This document shows positions 37,261-47,522 of a stretch of DNA of 64,000 bases, one piece after another. Made by a program: the position numbers and the translations under genes. The notes beneath the pieces were generated by a model. It did no database searches and had not been told where the DNA came from. It saw only the letters and a list, made by a program, of their open reading frames with translations. The stretch is from Neotamlana sedimentorum (lineage in GTDB: Bacteria; Bacteroidota; Bacteroidia; Flavobacteriales; Flavobacteriaceae): the NCBI RefSeq assembly GCF_000943565.1, contig NZ_JTDW01000001.1:372001-436000 (forward strand), read 5' to 3'. How positions within the stretch are numbered: position 1 is the first letter of the stretch; each line of letters starts with the position of its first letter.

Positions 37261-38178
37261 TTACACTATTAGTTTTAAGGTTTTATTTAATAACAGTTTG
37301 TCAATGAATATAGTCCATGTAATGTTATAATCTTTATTTGGTTCTAAAAGTTGTAAGCCTATTTGATTGTTAAAACTGTTAGAAACGCCTGTGGTAGGCT
37401 CAATCGCAATAGTATTAGGTGTTGGCGGGGTGTAAATCTGTAAAAAATTTTGTTCGGCGGTGCTGTTAAATTGTAGTTTGTAGGAAGGTGTTTTAAATAT
37501 AATTTCATCGGAATTTAAAATCCAACAATCATCTAACGTTTTATTTTTAATATTGAAATCAGTTTCAATAGCAGGTGTTACACCAGAGGTGATATTGCGA
37601 TCGTCCAGTTCAATTTTTTCTAAACTGTTAAACGAAATATTGCTTTGGTATAAATTTTTGCTTGAAAAATAAGGATGCCAACCTAAAGTAAACGGAAAAG
37701 TGTTGCTACTGGTATTTTTAATAGTTACGTTTAAACTTACTGTTGTACTTGTAAAAGTATAGGCAATAATAATATTATAAGTATAAGGAAAAGCCGGGTG
37801 TTTTTCGTTTTCAGAATAAAGAAGTACAATATTGGCTTCGTTTTCTGTAGCCTTTGTACTCACAACATTAAAGGTTTTATTAAAAACTAACCCGTGTAAT
37901 GCATTGTTATTTGCAGGTTCGTTAATGTCGAATTTATATGTTTTACCTTCAAATTTATATTCACCATCTTTAATTCGGTTAGCGAATGGAAATAAAATTG
38001 AAGAAGCATAGGTGTTTTTGTATTTAAGTGGTGCTAAATCCTTTATTATTTGGTTTGCGTTTAAGGTGAGTTCTTGTAGGCTTGCGCCATCTTTTAAATT
38101 TATTTTAGCACACAGTTTTTTATTAGAATGCTTTACTTCTAAAGTGTTTTGGGTTTTATTATGTGAAATTTGAAACAT
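37261..38178 (-). CDS. Aldose 1-epimerase family (GalM-like) protein
   Basis: 305 residues without signal peptide, so cytoplasmic. It is a mutarotase fold with FPFANRIKDGEYKFEGKTY, the His motif NNALHGLVFNKTF, and TLGWHPYFSSKN containing the second His. The catalytic Glu is likely in the IAIEPTTGVSNSFNN segment. It interconverts anomers of free aldoses and so speeds entry of released sugars into catabolism. Its ATG overlaps the stop codon of the upstream regulator by one base (TAATG), so the two are translationally coupled. That links the regulator's ligand to an aldose. Confidence 0.88.
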   Translation of the reverse strand: MFQISHNKTQNTLEVKHSNKKLCAKINLKDGASLQELTLNANQIIKDLAPLKYKNTYASSILFPFANRIKDGEYKFEGKTYKFDINEPANNNALHGLVFNKTFNVVSTKATENEANIVLLYSENEKHPAFPYTYNIIIAYTFTSTTVSLNVTIKNTSSNTFPFTLGWHPYFSSKNLYQSNISFNSLEKIELDDRNITSGVTPAIETDFNIKNKTLDDCWILNSDEIIFKTPSYKLQFNSTAEQNFLQIYTPPTPNTIAIEPTTGVSNSFNNQIGLQLLEPNKDYNITWTIFIDKLLLNKTLKLIV

Positions 38179-39170
38179 TATAAAGAGCTCCTTAAAATTA
38201 GTTGGTTTGGGTTTTCTATTTGTTTTTGCTCTTTATTTAAAATCATTTCGGCTAAACGTTTTCCCATTTCATTAAAATCTGTAGATATGGTAGTTATTCC
38301 TCCTTCTACGAGCTCTTTTAATAAAGTGTCGTTATACGAAATGATGCCAACATCTTTTGCAAGAGTGAGGTTATTCGATTTTAGTTTCTTTAAAATTCGT
38401 AATAAATTTTTATCGTCGGGAATAATGTACAATTCACCTTTTTCTGGCGTTTTTTCTAACAAGGTGGTTTCAATTGAATAATTAAAGTTGTGCGCTTCAC
38501 AAAAATTAGTGAAACCCTTAAGCATGCCTTCTGGCTGTTTAGATTTAGTGTTTACTAAAATAAAGTGGTTATATTTTGATAGTAGTGCTTTGGTTTCATT
38601 TAAATTATTAAAAATCGCTTTTTCAAAATTTTGATAGATAGACGGGTAACTAGACAAATCGTCGTGAAGCTGATCGAGGATATAAACCTTGTCGCTTGGT
38701 AAGTTTTTAATCTCCTTGTTGGTGTTGTTAAAATTTGCAGGCATAATCACGTAATAATTGTAATCGCCTTTGTTGTCTTTTATTAATTTCTTGAAAATCG
38801 ATCGGTTAAAGTGATGAAAATATATTTCAACTTCAATACTGTCATCGAGGTGCTTTAAAAAAGAGTTATATAAATCTTCTTTAAATGAATTAAGCTCATC
38901 AAACAATAAAAATATTTTTTGAGTTACAGTAACTTGATCACTAGAAACGTAATACCCTTTACCAACAACAGACTGTATAATACCTCTACTTTTTAGTTCA
39001 TTAAAGGCCATTAAAACGGTATCTCTTGAGAGTTTGTTGTCGTTTTTAATTTTGTTAATTGATGGTATTTGGTCACCTTTTTTTAGTGTGCCTGAAACTA
39101 TTAATGCTTCAATTGTATTAATAATTTGCTTGTATTTAGGCGTCCCTATTTTCTGTTTAATTTTAATCAT
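38178..39170 (-). CDS. GntR-type regulator with sugar-binding (LacI-like) domain
   Basis: About 330 residues from ATG 39170; an in-frame TTG at 39212 would extend it by 14 residues into the operator and is less likely. The N-terminal winged helix is GntR-type (LKKGDQIPSINKIKNDNKLSRDT and GKGYYV, about residues 30-75). The rest resembles a periplasmic-binding-protein fold with VGIISYNDTLLKELVEGGITTIS, as in LacI-family effector domains. This is the architecture of the Bacteroides fucose regulator FucR and AraR-type repressors, so a monosaccharide effector is expected. It is divergent from the sigma-factor operon. Near-palindromes sit in its own promoter (39211-39228 and 39281-39298) and before GH97 (48945-48962). 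Confidence 0.88.
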   Translation of the reverse strand: MIKIKQKIGTPKYKQIINTIEALIVSGTLKKGDQIPSINKIKNDNKLSRDTVLMAFNELKSRGIIQSVVGKGYYVSSDQVTVTQKIFLLFDELNSFKEDLYNSFLKHLDDSIEVEIYFHHFNRSIFKKLIKDNKGDYNYYVIMPANFNNTNKEIKNLPSDKVYILDQLHDDLSSYPSIYQNFEKAIFNNLNETKALLSKYNHFILVNTKSKQPEGMLKGFTNFCEAHNFNYSIETTLLEKTPEKGELYIIPDDKNLLRILKKLKSNNLTLAKDVGIISYNDTLLKELVEGGITTISTDFNEMGKRLAEMILNKEQKQIENPNQLILRSSL

Positions 39171-39210
39171 AACTGAGGTTGCAAATCTATAAAATATTTT
39201 CAACTTAACC

Positions 39211-39228
39211 AACTAGCCCCTACTAGTT
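39211..39228. promoter_or_regulatory. Operator 1 in the regulator promoter
   Basis: AACTAGCCCCTACTAGTT: the 6-bp ends are perfect inverted repeats (AACTAG / CTAGTT). It lies 41 bp upstream of the regulator's ATG. It differs by two bases from the site at 48945-48962. Confidence 0.65.
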
Positions 39229-39280
39229 TGATGTTATGTTTCTATATTATTTTTCTTTCATGATTTTCTTGACTAACAAC

Positions 39281-39326
39281 AACTAGTTGGTACTGGTTGG
39301 TTTTTTCAATTTATTTATTATATTTG
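39281..39326 (+). promoter_or_regulatory. Operator 2 and promoter of the sigma-factor operon
   Basis: AACTAGTTGGTACTGGTT (39281-39298) is a variant of operator 1. Its right end contains the TTG (39297-39299), which is followed by 19 bases and TATATTTG (39319-39326), a full Bacteroidota promoter reading into the sigma gene. Bound regulator would cover the -33 element. Confidence 0.68.
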
Positions 39327-39446
39327 CACTAGTGATGTCTTCAATATAATTTTAAGTATTCTAATTTATTTAGGGTAAATTTTATTATTAATTAATTTAT
39401 AAGATCTTAAAAATAAAAAATTCTAAAAACAGATGTTTGAGTTTTA

Positions 39447-39977
39447 ATGACTACAACCGATAAAAATATTATTTCACGATTAAAAAAAGGCGACTTTGCT
39501 GCGTACAAAGAAATGTTCGATAAGTACTACAAAGCATTATGTATTTATGCTTTTAAGTATACAGATTCTTACGCGTTGTCTGAAGATATTGTGCAAGATT
39601 TTTTTGTAAAATTTTGGGATGATAAATTGTATTTAAAATTAAATAATGCGATTGGACCTTACTTGTATACTTCTGTAAAAAATAACGCTTTACAAGTTTT
39701 AAAAAAGCAAAGAAAATTTCACTTTCAAAATATCGAAAACGAGGTTGATAAATTAATCGCTGTTGAAAATTTTGAAATAAATAATCTTGTTTCAGAATAC
39801 GATAAACTTCATAAGGAGGTCGAGGCTTTACCAATAAGATGCCGCGAGGTTTTTAAAGCAATTGTTTTAGATAACCAAAAATATAAAGACGTTGCTTTAA
39901 AATTGGGTATCACTGTAAATACTGTGAAAACCCAGCATTCAAGGGCATTAAAGCAGCTAAGAAACTCACTAGGATAA
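39447..39977 (+). CDS. ECF RNA polymerase sigma factor, SusC-linked
   Basis: 176 residues. Region 2 (DKYYKALCIYAFKYTDSYALSEDIVQDFFVKFWDD) and region 4 (LPIRCREVFKAIVLDNQKYKDVALKLGITVNTVKTQHSRALKQL) of a Bacteroidota ECF sigma factor are both present and complete. It precedes a FecR anti-sigma factor and an STN-containing SusC, the standard trans-envelope signalling trio. Occupied SusC signals through FecR and the sigma factor is released to transcribe the locus. Unusually, its own promoter overlaps an operator of the divergent GntR-type regulator. Confidence 0.94.
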   Translation: MTTTDKNIISRLKKGDFAAYKEMFDKYYKALCIYAFKYTDSYALSEDIVQDFFVKFWDDKLYLKLNNAIGPYLYTSVKNNALQVLKKQRKFHFQNIENEVDKLIAVENFEINNLVSEYDKLHKEVEALPIRCREVFKAIVLDNQKYKDVALKLGITVNTVKTQHSRALKQLRNSLG

Positions 39978-40084
39978 AGCTAAAATAAAACTTTTTAAAA
40001 AAAGTTTAAATTCTTGTCACCCATTTTCATTGTTTAGAAGTTATATTAATATAAAATAGTTTAAAGTTAATATAGTATAGTTTC

Positions 40085-41284
40085 GTGCAAGAGTTTCCTC
40101 CACATATTTTTAAGTTAGTTTCATCTTACATCAATAATAGTATTAGTAATGTAGAGTTTGATGAATTAACGGAGTGGATTAATCACAATCGAGAAAATAG
40201 GCAGCTTTTTAAAGATTATTTATACTTATACAAAAAGACGCAAAGTTTAAAATTTGCCGAATCTTTAGATACAGATAAAGCTTGGAGTAAAACTATAGAA
40301 AAGTTAAATACACCAAATGCTTTAAAGGTGGAGCCAACAAAAAAGAATAAAAAGACGAAATCCAATTTTAAGTTTTTTCAAATTTTTAAATATGCTTCAA
40401 TTTTGGTGGTGTTTTTCACAGTTGGCTTCTATGTTTACAATAATAATTTTAGAGCGCAATCTGATACAGTAAAAGAAATAAACCAAATTACGCTTCAATT
40501 AGAAAATGGAGATATTCAAGTGCTTACAGAAGTAAAAGAAGATTATTTATTAAATTCTAAAGGTGAAATAGTAGGTGAGCAAAAAGGGAATCAGTTAACC
40601 TATTCTAAAATAAAAAATCAACAGGAGTTAATTTATAATACGCTAACCATTCCATATGGTAAACACTTCGAGATTTCGTTGTCCGATGGAACAAAAGTCT
40701 ATTTAAACGCAGGATCATCTTTAAAGTATCCAGTGCATTTTATTCACGGCCACGAGCGAAAAGTATTTTTAAATGGAGAGGCTTATTTTGATGTAGAGAA
40801 AGATGCTAAACATCCTTTTATAGTTAATTCTGGAGAAATGAATGTTAGAGTTTTAGGTACAGAATTTAATTTATCGTCCTATCCAGAAGATAAAAACATA
40901 AAAACCGTATTGGTAGAAGGAGCAGTAAGTGTTTATAATGCAAAAGATACTTATACACCAAGATCGTCTACTAAATTAAACCCTGGTTTTAAAGCTTCAT
41001 TTAATAAAGGGAGTAAAACGGTTTCGATAAAAAAAGCCGATTTAGATATGGAAACCGCCTGGGTAAAGGGTAAAATAATTTTTCGAAGAACCTTATTTAG
41101 CGACATAATAAAAAAATTAGAGCGACAGTATAACGTCTCTATAGAAAATAATAATCCTGAAATTGGTAATCAGCGATTTGCAGCGTCATTCGATAACGAA
41201 ACTATTGAAGAAGTCTTAGAGTCGTTTAATGCCAATTTCAATATTGATTATACCATAAATGAAAACAAAATAATAATCCATTAA
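40085..41284 (+). CDS. FecR-family anti-sigma factor
   Basis: 399 residues from a GTG start; no better ATG is seen upstream. Residues 1-95 are the cytoplasmic sigma-binding part (EFDELTEWINHNRENRQLF), a single membrane helix lies at about 104-121 (ASILVVFFTVGFYVYN), then the periplasmic FecR domain (GKHFEISLSDGTKVYLNAGSS, GEAYFDVEKDAKHPFIV) and a C-terminal DUF4974-type STN-like domain (FRRTLFSDIIKKLERQYNVSI). It holds the sigma factor inactive until the STN domain of the downstream SusC signals substrate binding. Confidence 0.94.
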   Translation: MQEFPPHIFKLVSSYINNSISNVEFDELTEWINHNRENRQLFKDYLYLYKKTQSLKFAESLDTDKAWSKTIEKLNTPNALKVEPTKKNKKTKSNFKFFQIFKYASILVVFFTVGFYVYNNNFRAQSDTVKEINQITLQLENGDIQVLTEVKEDYLLNSKGEIVGEQKGNQLTYSKIKNQQELIYNTLTIPYGKHFEISLSDGTKVYLNAGSSLKYPVHFIHGHERKVFLNGEAYFDVEKDAKHPFIVNSGEMNVRVLGTEFNLSSYPEDKNIKTVLVEGAVSVYNAKDTYTPRSSTKLNPGFKASFNKGSKTVSIKKADLDMETAWVKGKIIFRRTLFSDIIKKLERQYNVSIENNNPEIGNQRFAASFDNETIEEVLESFNANFNIDYTINENKIIIH

Positions 41285-41460
41285 AATTTTAATTGCCTAT
41301 GACGTAATTAGTAAACAAATTAATTTCAATTAATTAATAACTATCTCCTTGGAATACGCAAACGTAGTCCCAAAAAAAACGGAAGATACTACCAATATCT
41401 CCCGAATTTTAAGCGTGTAGTTATTAAAGTAATTAACCACACTAAACCGACAACTAAATT

Positions 41461-44400
41461 ATGAAAAAAGTATTTAAGCATGAAAGGCTTTACCCTTTTA
41501 TGTTAAAAATTGATTTAAAAATGAAACTTACCGTACTTCTTGTGTTTGTTACCTTGTTTCAACTTCAAGCGAAAGAAACATATGGTCAAAAAACTAAGAT
41601 TTCTTTAAATTTAACAGAAGTAAGTATTGAACAAGTATTTAACGAAATTGAAAAACAGACAGAATTTAAGTTTTTATATAACTATAATGACGCGAATTAT
41701 GACAAAACAATTTCTGTTAAAGCAAAAAAAGAACAGGTTAACGCTATTTTAAAGCGTGTTTTAAAAGGAACAAACGTTACGTTTAAAGTTCTTGGAAAAC
41801 AAATTGTTTTAAAAAAGGACGAAAAAAAATCTTTAGAAGCTTTAAAAAACACTAAAGCTAAAGTGCACTCGCCAACAAAAATTATTCAAGACTTAACCAT
41901 TTCTGGGGCCATTGTCGATGAAGCTGGCGTGCCTTTACCTGGAGTCAATATTATTGTAGAAGGTACAACCACAGGAACCCAATCCGATTTCGATGGTGAA
42001 TATGCCATCAAGGTGAAAAAAGGAGCTGTGTTGTTGTTTTCTTATGTTGGCTATCAGTCACAAAAAGTAACTGTAGCAAATTCCAGCACCATAAATATAA
42101 TCATGAAAGAAGAAGCCGGTGTTTTAGATGAGGTTGTTGTAATTGGGTACGGTACACAAAAAAAAGTAAATTTAACTTCTGCCGTTCAAATGGTAGATAT
42201 GAAAGATTTGGAAAATAGGCCTGTTAAATCGTTAACAGAAATGCTAACAGCATCAGTACCGGGGTTAAATGTAACAATAAATTCTGGTGCACCTAATGCA
42301 GAACCGAGCTTAAATATTCGTGGGTTTACAGGTATTAATGCTTCAGCAGCTCCATTAGTATTAGTTGATGGGGTGCCGCAGGACATTAGATTTGTTAATC
42401 CTAACGACGTAGAAAGCATATCGGTGTTAAAAGATGCAGCAGCTTCAGCCATTTATGGGTCTCGTGCACCAAATGGGGTAATATTGATTTCTACAAAATC
42501 TGGTAAAAAAGGTCAAGGCATGCAAGTTAATTTCAGTACAACTTTAATTACAAGTTCTCCTATCGGACTACCAGATCCTCAAGATAGTAATATAGATGCT
42601 ATACATAGAAATAATAGAAGGTATAATTCGCAACAGGCGCCACTATTTACCGATGAGGCTATAGAACGCATGAGGCAGTATATAGCAGGTGAAATAACGA
42701 CTACAAATATTATTTTGCCTAACGGAAAATACGGAAGTGTTTACGAATATAATGCCAATAATAACCATTACGAGACGGGTTATAGGCAAAATGTATTTAA
42801 TAGGCAAAACAATTTAAGTCTTAGTGGGGGAAGTGAAAAAACCACCTATTTTGCAAGTCTAGGAGCAATAAATAATCAAGGGGTATACAATGGACCCAAC
42901 GATTGGTTAAAAAGATATTCTTCTTTAATTAAAGTAAACACAGATGTTACAGATTGGCTCAACATAGGAGCGAGTTCAAAATATGGTAGGCAGATAGTGA
43001 ATAGACCAAATATTTGGAATCAAGGGCAAAATGATGGTTCTGTGTTTAATTTGTTGGGGTTTATTGGGAGCTTACCGGATTATGACGATAATGGATCTCC
43101 TAACGAGTTTTCTATTGTACCTAATTTAAACGGGCTTTCAGGTGGCGTACATAACACTATTGATGATTTATGGCTAACAGGTCAGTTTACTTTAAAACTG
43201 GTTAAGGGGCTTAGCATAAAAGGAGATTATAGCTGGAATGTAAATAATCAGCTTACTACAGATACAGAAACGGTTTTTGGAAGCTATGATGCCGATGGAA
43301 CACCAAAAAATAGTAGACGTAGCCCGCCTGTTGATAAAATAGAAAAGACCGCTAGAAACCGAACTTATCATAATTTAAATTTAGTTGCTACATATAAACT
43401 GAATTTAAAAAATCACGATTTTACTGCATTGGCAGGATATAACGAGGAATTATTTCAAAACAATACGCTTTCAGCAGGTAACTCTTTGTTTTATACCCAA
43501 ACTACACAATCTATAAGTACCACTTATGGCGATAGCCCATTTGCCGATGATACTATTTATGCATGGGCAACTAGAGGGTATTTTGGACGATTAACCTATA
43601 ATTATAAGGAAAAATATTTACTCGATTTTAACGCGCGTTACGATGCGTCATCAAAGTATTCACCAGAAACTCGTTGGGCATTTTTTCCATCCGTATCGGC
43701 AGGGTATAATATAGCGAAAGAAAATTTTTGGCCATTAAAAGATGCGGTAAGTATGTTTAAGATAAAAGGTTCTTGGGGTAAGTTGGGTAATAATTCTGCT
43801 GGAGGTAATTATACGTATTTACCAACTTTGGGGACTAATAGTCAAACACCAGTACTGCTAGATGGTGGTAAATTACCATACGTTACTATGCCTGGTATTT
43901 TGTCTTCCGATCTTACTTGGACAAAACCCAGAACAATAGGTTTTGGTTTAGAAATAGCTGCGTTTAATAATAGGTTTACAGCAGAATACGATTGGTATCA
44001 AAAAACGATTTATGATCAAATTGGTATAGCAGAGCAATATTCGGAAGTACTAGGAACTAATCCTCCTAATAGAAACAATGCGGTTTCTGAGACACGTGGT
44101 TGGGAATTTAGTACAACATGGAGAGATAAAGCGTTTAATATTAAAGAATCTCCACTTAACTACAGTATACGCGCAGGAATTTCAGATTATATAGGTTATG
44201 TGGTTAAATATGAAGGAAGCGACTCTGGTTTAAGAAACCAATGGACACCAGGACAGGTATTTGGTGAGTTGTATGGATGGACAAGCTCAGGAATTGCTCA
44301 AAATTCTGAGACCTTCCAATCGCAAGCACTTTGGAGAAGTGGGTGGTTTTACGCAGGTGATATCCTGTATGCAGATACCAATGGTGATGGCTTGGTAAAT

Positions 44401-44946
44401 AATGGCCAAGGTAGTTACTGGTATGCTCAAGGCGACCGTAAATTTTTGGGGCATAATTATGCGCGTTACCGTTATAACATAGCCTTAAATGCTAGCTGGA
44501 AAGGTTTTAGTATTTCAGCTTTGTTTGAAGGGGTGGGGAAACATACGAAGTATTCTCGTCAGAAGTTTTCCTATGGGGACAGAAACTTTTCCTCGGTACA
44601 AAACCAAGAGCGTGGTTATTGGAGTTTAAATAATCAAGATGCTTATTATCCGCGTGCTTACCATACAAATATAAATAATGACTACTTAAGGCTATCTAAT
44701 GATCAATACGCTCTCAACTTGGCACACTTAAGAATAAAAAATGTTAATTTGAGCTATAGCTTACCTAGTGAGGTGCTTTCAAGAATTGGACTTCGAAACT
44801 TGTCAATTAATGTTAGTGGAGAGAATTTGGGTATGGTTTTTAATAAATCCAGAATAAAAGAATATGATCCTATTCAAATTGCCAACGATTTCCTAACCTA
44901 TCCTCCATCGCGTATATTTTCTTTAGGTGTAAACGTAGGAATTTAA
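41461..44946 (+). CDS. SusC-like TonB-dependent transporter with STN signalling domain
   Basis: 1161 residues. The N-terminal leader contains an extension (MKKVFKHERLYPFMLKIDLK) before the hydrophobic segment and cleavage near ETYGQ. An STN domain (about 45-120: ISLNLTEVSIEQVFNEIEKQ) is followed by a carboxypeptidase-regulatory-like domain (about 145-220), SusC signature VVVIGYGTQKK, plug (LTASVPGLNVTINSGAPN) and barrel ending IFSLGVNVGI. STN contacts the FecR protein encoded just upstream. It imports oligosaccharides of the sulfated polysaccharide with the SusD protein 18 bp downstream. Confidence 0.95.
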   Translation: MKKVFKHERLYPFMLKIDLKMKLTVLLVFVTLFQLQAKETYGQKTKISLNLTEVSIEQVFNEIEKQTEFKFLYNYNDANYDKTISVKAKKEQVNAILKRVLKGTNVTFKVLGKQIVLKKDEKKSLEALKNTKAKVHSPTKIIQDLTISGAIVDEAGVPLPGVNIIVEGTTTGTQSDFDGEYAIKVKKGAVLLFSYVGYQSQKVTVANSSTINIIMKEEAGVLDEVVVIGYGTQKKVNLTSAVQMVDMKDLENRPVKSLTEMLTASVPGLNVTINSGAPNAEPSLNIRGFTGINASAAPLVLVDGVPQDIRFVNPNDVESISVLKDAAASAIYGSRAPNGVILISTKSGKKGQGMQVNFSTTLITSSPIGLPDPQDSNIDAIHRNNRRYNSQQAPLFTDEAIERMRQYIAGEITTTNIILPNGKYGSVYEYNANNNHYETGYRQNVFNRQNNLSLSGGSEKTTYFASLGAINNQGVYNGPNDWLKRYSSLIKVNTDVTDWLNIGASSKYGRQIVNRPNIWNQGQNDGSVFNLLGFIGSLPDYDDNGSPNEFSIVPNLNGLSGGVHNTIDDLWLTGQFTLKLVKGLSIKGDYSWNVNNQLTTDTETVFGSYDADGTPKNSRRSPPVDKIEKTARNRTYHNLNLVATYKLNLKNHDFTALAGYNEELFQNNTLSAGNSLFYTQTTQSISTTYGDSPFADDTIYAWATRGYFGRLTYNYKEKYLLDFNARYDASSKYSPETRWAFFPSVSAGYNIAKENFWPLKDAVSMFKIKGSWGKLGNNSAGGNYTYLPTLGTNSQTPVLLDGGKLPYVTMPGILSSDLTWTKPRTIGFGLEIAAFNNRFTAEYDWYQKTIYDQIGIAEQYSEVLGTNPPNRNNAVSETRGWEFSTTWRDKAFNIKESPLNYSIRAGISDYIGYVVKYEGSDSGLRNQWTPGQVFGELYGWTSSGIAQNSETFQSQALWRSGWFYAGDILYADTNGDGLVNNGQGSYWYAQGDRKFLGHNYARYRYNIALNASWKGFSISALFEGVGKHTKYSRQKFSYGDRNFSSVQNQERGYWSLNNQDAYYPRAYHTNINNDYLRLSNDQYALNLAHLRIKNVNLSYSLPSEVLSRIGLRNLSINVSGENLGMVFNKSRIKEYDPIQIANDFLTYPPSRIFSLGVNVGI

Positions 44947-44964
44947 TAATAAAAAACAAAAACA

Positions 44965-46821
44965 ATGAAACTAAAAATTTTATATACATTAGTAATTACA
45001 GGTTTGTTTTTTTCAATAACGGCCTGCGACGAAGAATTTCTAGACAGATACCCAGAAGATTCTATGAGTGATGCTACATTCTTTACAAAATCTAGCGATT
45101 TCAAAACATATGTAAATGGGTTGTATAGTAGTGTTTTAGGAGCTAGACATGTTACAAGCGCTGGCGAAAATGGTACCGATAATTTTTTAATGGAAACAAC
45201 AGGCGGTAACGAAATGAAGCATTCTGAAAGTGGTGCTGCCGATGAAACCAATAACACATGGAATAACAACTACGACAATATTCGTAAAGTTAACTATGTG
45301 TTAAATAGTATAGATAAATTGGAAGCCAGAGACGAGGAAGCGGATCAATATATAGGGGAAGCCTATTTTATTAGAGCATGGCACTATTTTACTTTACTTC
45401 AAACTTTTGGTGGTGTACCATATATTGATGAGGTATTAGGGACTGATAGCGAAGCGCTTTTTAAAACAAGGGACAGCCGCGATTTTATTGCCAGCAAAAT
45501 TATAGAAGATTTAGACATGGCAATAGAACTTATGAATTGGAAAAATGAAGGTTTTGCAGTTGCGCCTCGTATAAACAAAGAAAGTGCTTTAGCTTTTAAA
45601 ACAAGGGTAGCTTTGTACGAAGGTAGCTGGGAATATTACCACGGAAGAAAAAATACACTATTTAAAGTAGAAGGTAATGACGGTCTAGACTTTTTGCGTG
45701 AAGTTGTAGATGCCGGAGATTTATTAATTGCCCACCAAGGAGACAATATTGATAAAGGTAGTGCAGGCTTTGAGTATTGGGATCTCTTCAATCAACAAGA
45801 TTATAGCAGCCACGAAGGTGTATTTTTGTACAAACATTTTGATATTCTTTTGGAGGTGTCTACCCAACATAACGGAGGTATTGTTTCGTATTACGGAGGG
45901 TTAACTAAAGATGCCGTGTATAATTATTTAATGGCAGATGGTAAGCCAGAAGCTGTTTCTAGTGAAACTTACGATTATACCCAATTGAGTAGCCTTATTG
46001 CGGCTAGAGACCCTAGATTGGACCAAACTATTTATTCACCAGCAAGGGGTGATTTTTATGATATAATGAGTCAATATTTTGTACCGGCCGAAAATACTAC
46101 GAAAGGACCGTATCAAGATTTAACTAATTCCTTTACTGGTAGAGGAGGATACAAAGTCTGGAAAGGTATGCTTGCCCACCAAGGTAACCGATCTGGAGAT
46201 CAACAAGATGAAATAATGATTCGCTACGCAGAAGCATTATTGAATTATGCAGAAGCTAAAGCTATTTTGGGAACCATTTCCCAAACCGATATTGATAAGA
46301 CAGTTAATGTGCTTCGAGACAGAGTAGGTATGGTTGATTTAAATATGGGTGAAGCCAATAGTTGGAGTGTTACTTATGATGTTTCGGACGGGTACGATCC
46401 TGCAGCTGATAACATTTTGAATGAAATACGCCGCGAACGTCGTGTAGAATTAATATTGGAGAATTTTAGAAGAATGGACTTAAGACGTTGGGCTATTTAT
46501 GAAGATGTTGTAAACGGGAATAAACCAGTAGGAGCTTATTACCAAGAATTTGAAGATTTTTGGAATGATGATACACGTGTACTTGCAGCGGGATATGATC
46601 AATCTCAGTTGGCTAGTCTTAGGTTAACCTTAGGAACAAACATTGACATTACTGGTGAAGATATTAATCCGCTTTGGAGAAATGCAGATTTTACCCCAGC
46701 GGGAAGAGGTTACTATATCGACCCAGATAGAGATTACTTGTTATCTATTCCTAGAAATGAAATTAATTTTTATGAAACCGAAGGCGGTGTAACCTTAGAG
46801 CAGAACCCAGGTTGGTTCTAA
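44965..46821 (+). CDS. SusD-like glycan-binding lipoprotein (sulfated-glycan locus)
   Basis: 618 residues with lipobox leader ending SITACDEE. RagB/SusD features are AYFIRAWHYFTLLQTFGGVPY, MIRYAEALLNYAEAKAIL, RRERRVELILENFRRMDLRRW, and the terminal SIPRNEINFYE...LEQNPGW. It is larger than the alginate-locus SusD (447 residues), with extra loops in the middle. It forms the lid of the upstream SusC and selects the imported oligosaccharide. Confidence 0.95.
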   Translation: MKLKILYTLVITGLFFSITACDEEFLDRYPEDSMSDATFFTKSSDFKTYVNGLYSSVLGARHVTSAGENGTDNFLMETTGGNEMKHSESGAADETNNTWNNNYDNIRKVNYVLNSIDKLEARDEEADQYIGEAYFIRAWHYFTLLQTFGGVPYIDEVLGTDSEALFKTRDSRDFIASKIIEDLDMAIELMNWKNEGFAVAPRINKESALAFKTRVALYEGSWEYYHGRKNTLFKVEGNDGLDFLREVVDAGDLLIAHQGDNIDKGSAGFEYWDLFNQQDYSSHEGVFLYKHFDILLEVSTQHNGGIVSYYGGLTKDAVYNYLMADGKPEAVSSETYDYTQLSSLIAARDPRLDQTIYSPARGDFYDIMSQYFVPAENTTKGPYQDLTNSFTGRGGYKVWKGMLAHQGNRSGDQQDEIMIRYAEALLNYAEAKAILGTISQTDIDKTVNVLRDRVGMVDLNMGEANSWSVTYDVSDGYDPAADNILNEIRRERRVELILENFRRMDLRRWAIYEDVVNGNKPVGAYYQEFEDFWNDDTRVLAAGYDQSQLASLRLTLGTNIDITGEDINPLWRNADFTPAGRGYYIDPDRDYLLSIPRNEINFYETEGGVTLEQNPGWF

Positions 46822-46852
46822 GCTTTTGTATTAACTCAAAAAATTTAAAAAA

Positions 46853-47308
46853 ATGGAAAATATAAAAATTCAATTCGGATTTCTATTTGTTATCTTGGTT
46901 TCACTTTATTCTTGTGAGCCACGTATTGAAATGGATATGTCTCAATGGGGAGATAACTCATTGATCACTAATGTTCAAATAATGAAACTGGAAACACAGG
47001 ACGGTGTTAAATTAGAAGAGTATTATGTAGATGAAACGACCTTAACAGGTACAAGAAGGGTAGTAGTGTCTTCAGGTGCAGCTGTAGTAGATGAGACAGC
47101 CCAAACAGTTATTGTCAATCTAATGGCTGGAGAGACTATTACTGGGTTAGCATTTTTAATCTATCACTACGGAACCAAGGTAGAACCTCTAAATGATGCT
47201 CCAACAGCAGGTATTATTGGTGATTTATCCACAGGGCCGTATACATACCGCGTACATTCAGCAGACGGTAGTCATACAGATTGGACAATAACTGTTAATC
47301 AATTATAA
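46853..47308 (+). CDS. Small lipoprotein following SusD, candidate surface glycan-binding accessory
   Basis: 151 residues with a lipobox leader (VSLYSCEPR). The remainder is one beta-sandwich-like domain: ITNVQIMKLE, VIVNLMAGETITGLAFLIYHYG, and a terminal YTYRVHSADGSHTDWTITV. That last segment resembles the ends of DUF5018-type or cadherin-like domains found after SusD in many loci. It is co-directional with susD (31 bp gap). A role as a cell-surface glycan-binding protein is suggested by position only. Confidence 0.6.
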   Translation: MENIKIQFGFLFVILVSLYSCEPRIEMDMSQWGDNSLITNVQIMKLETQDGVKLEEYYVDETTLTGTRRVVVSSGAAVVDETAQTVIVNLMAGETITGLAFLIYHYGTKVEPLNDAPTAGIIGDLSTGPYTYRVHSADGSHTDWTITVNQL

Positions 47309-47522
47309 TTAATTGTAATACAGTAGTTAAGTCTTAATCTTTTAATATTGAGTTTAGTTAGTAATTAGTTTTAAGGCGGAGATTTGTAAGCTTCATGCTT
47401 ACAGTCTCTTCCTTTATAATTAATCTGATTGAAGTTATAATTACAAATATTTATTTATGATTATAATGACTCGATAAAGTAGTATTTCAAATTTTTTAAA
47501 AACAGAACTTTAACGATACACT

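Noticed and set aside
47385-47403. Hairpin TGTAAGC/GCTTACA as a terminator after the small lipoprotein gene
   Set aside because: The stem is good but no T run follows directly, so its role as a terminator is not supported.
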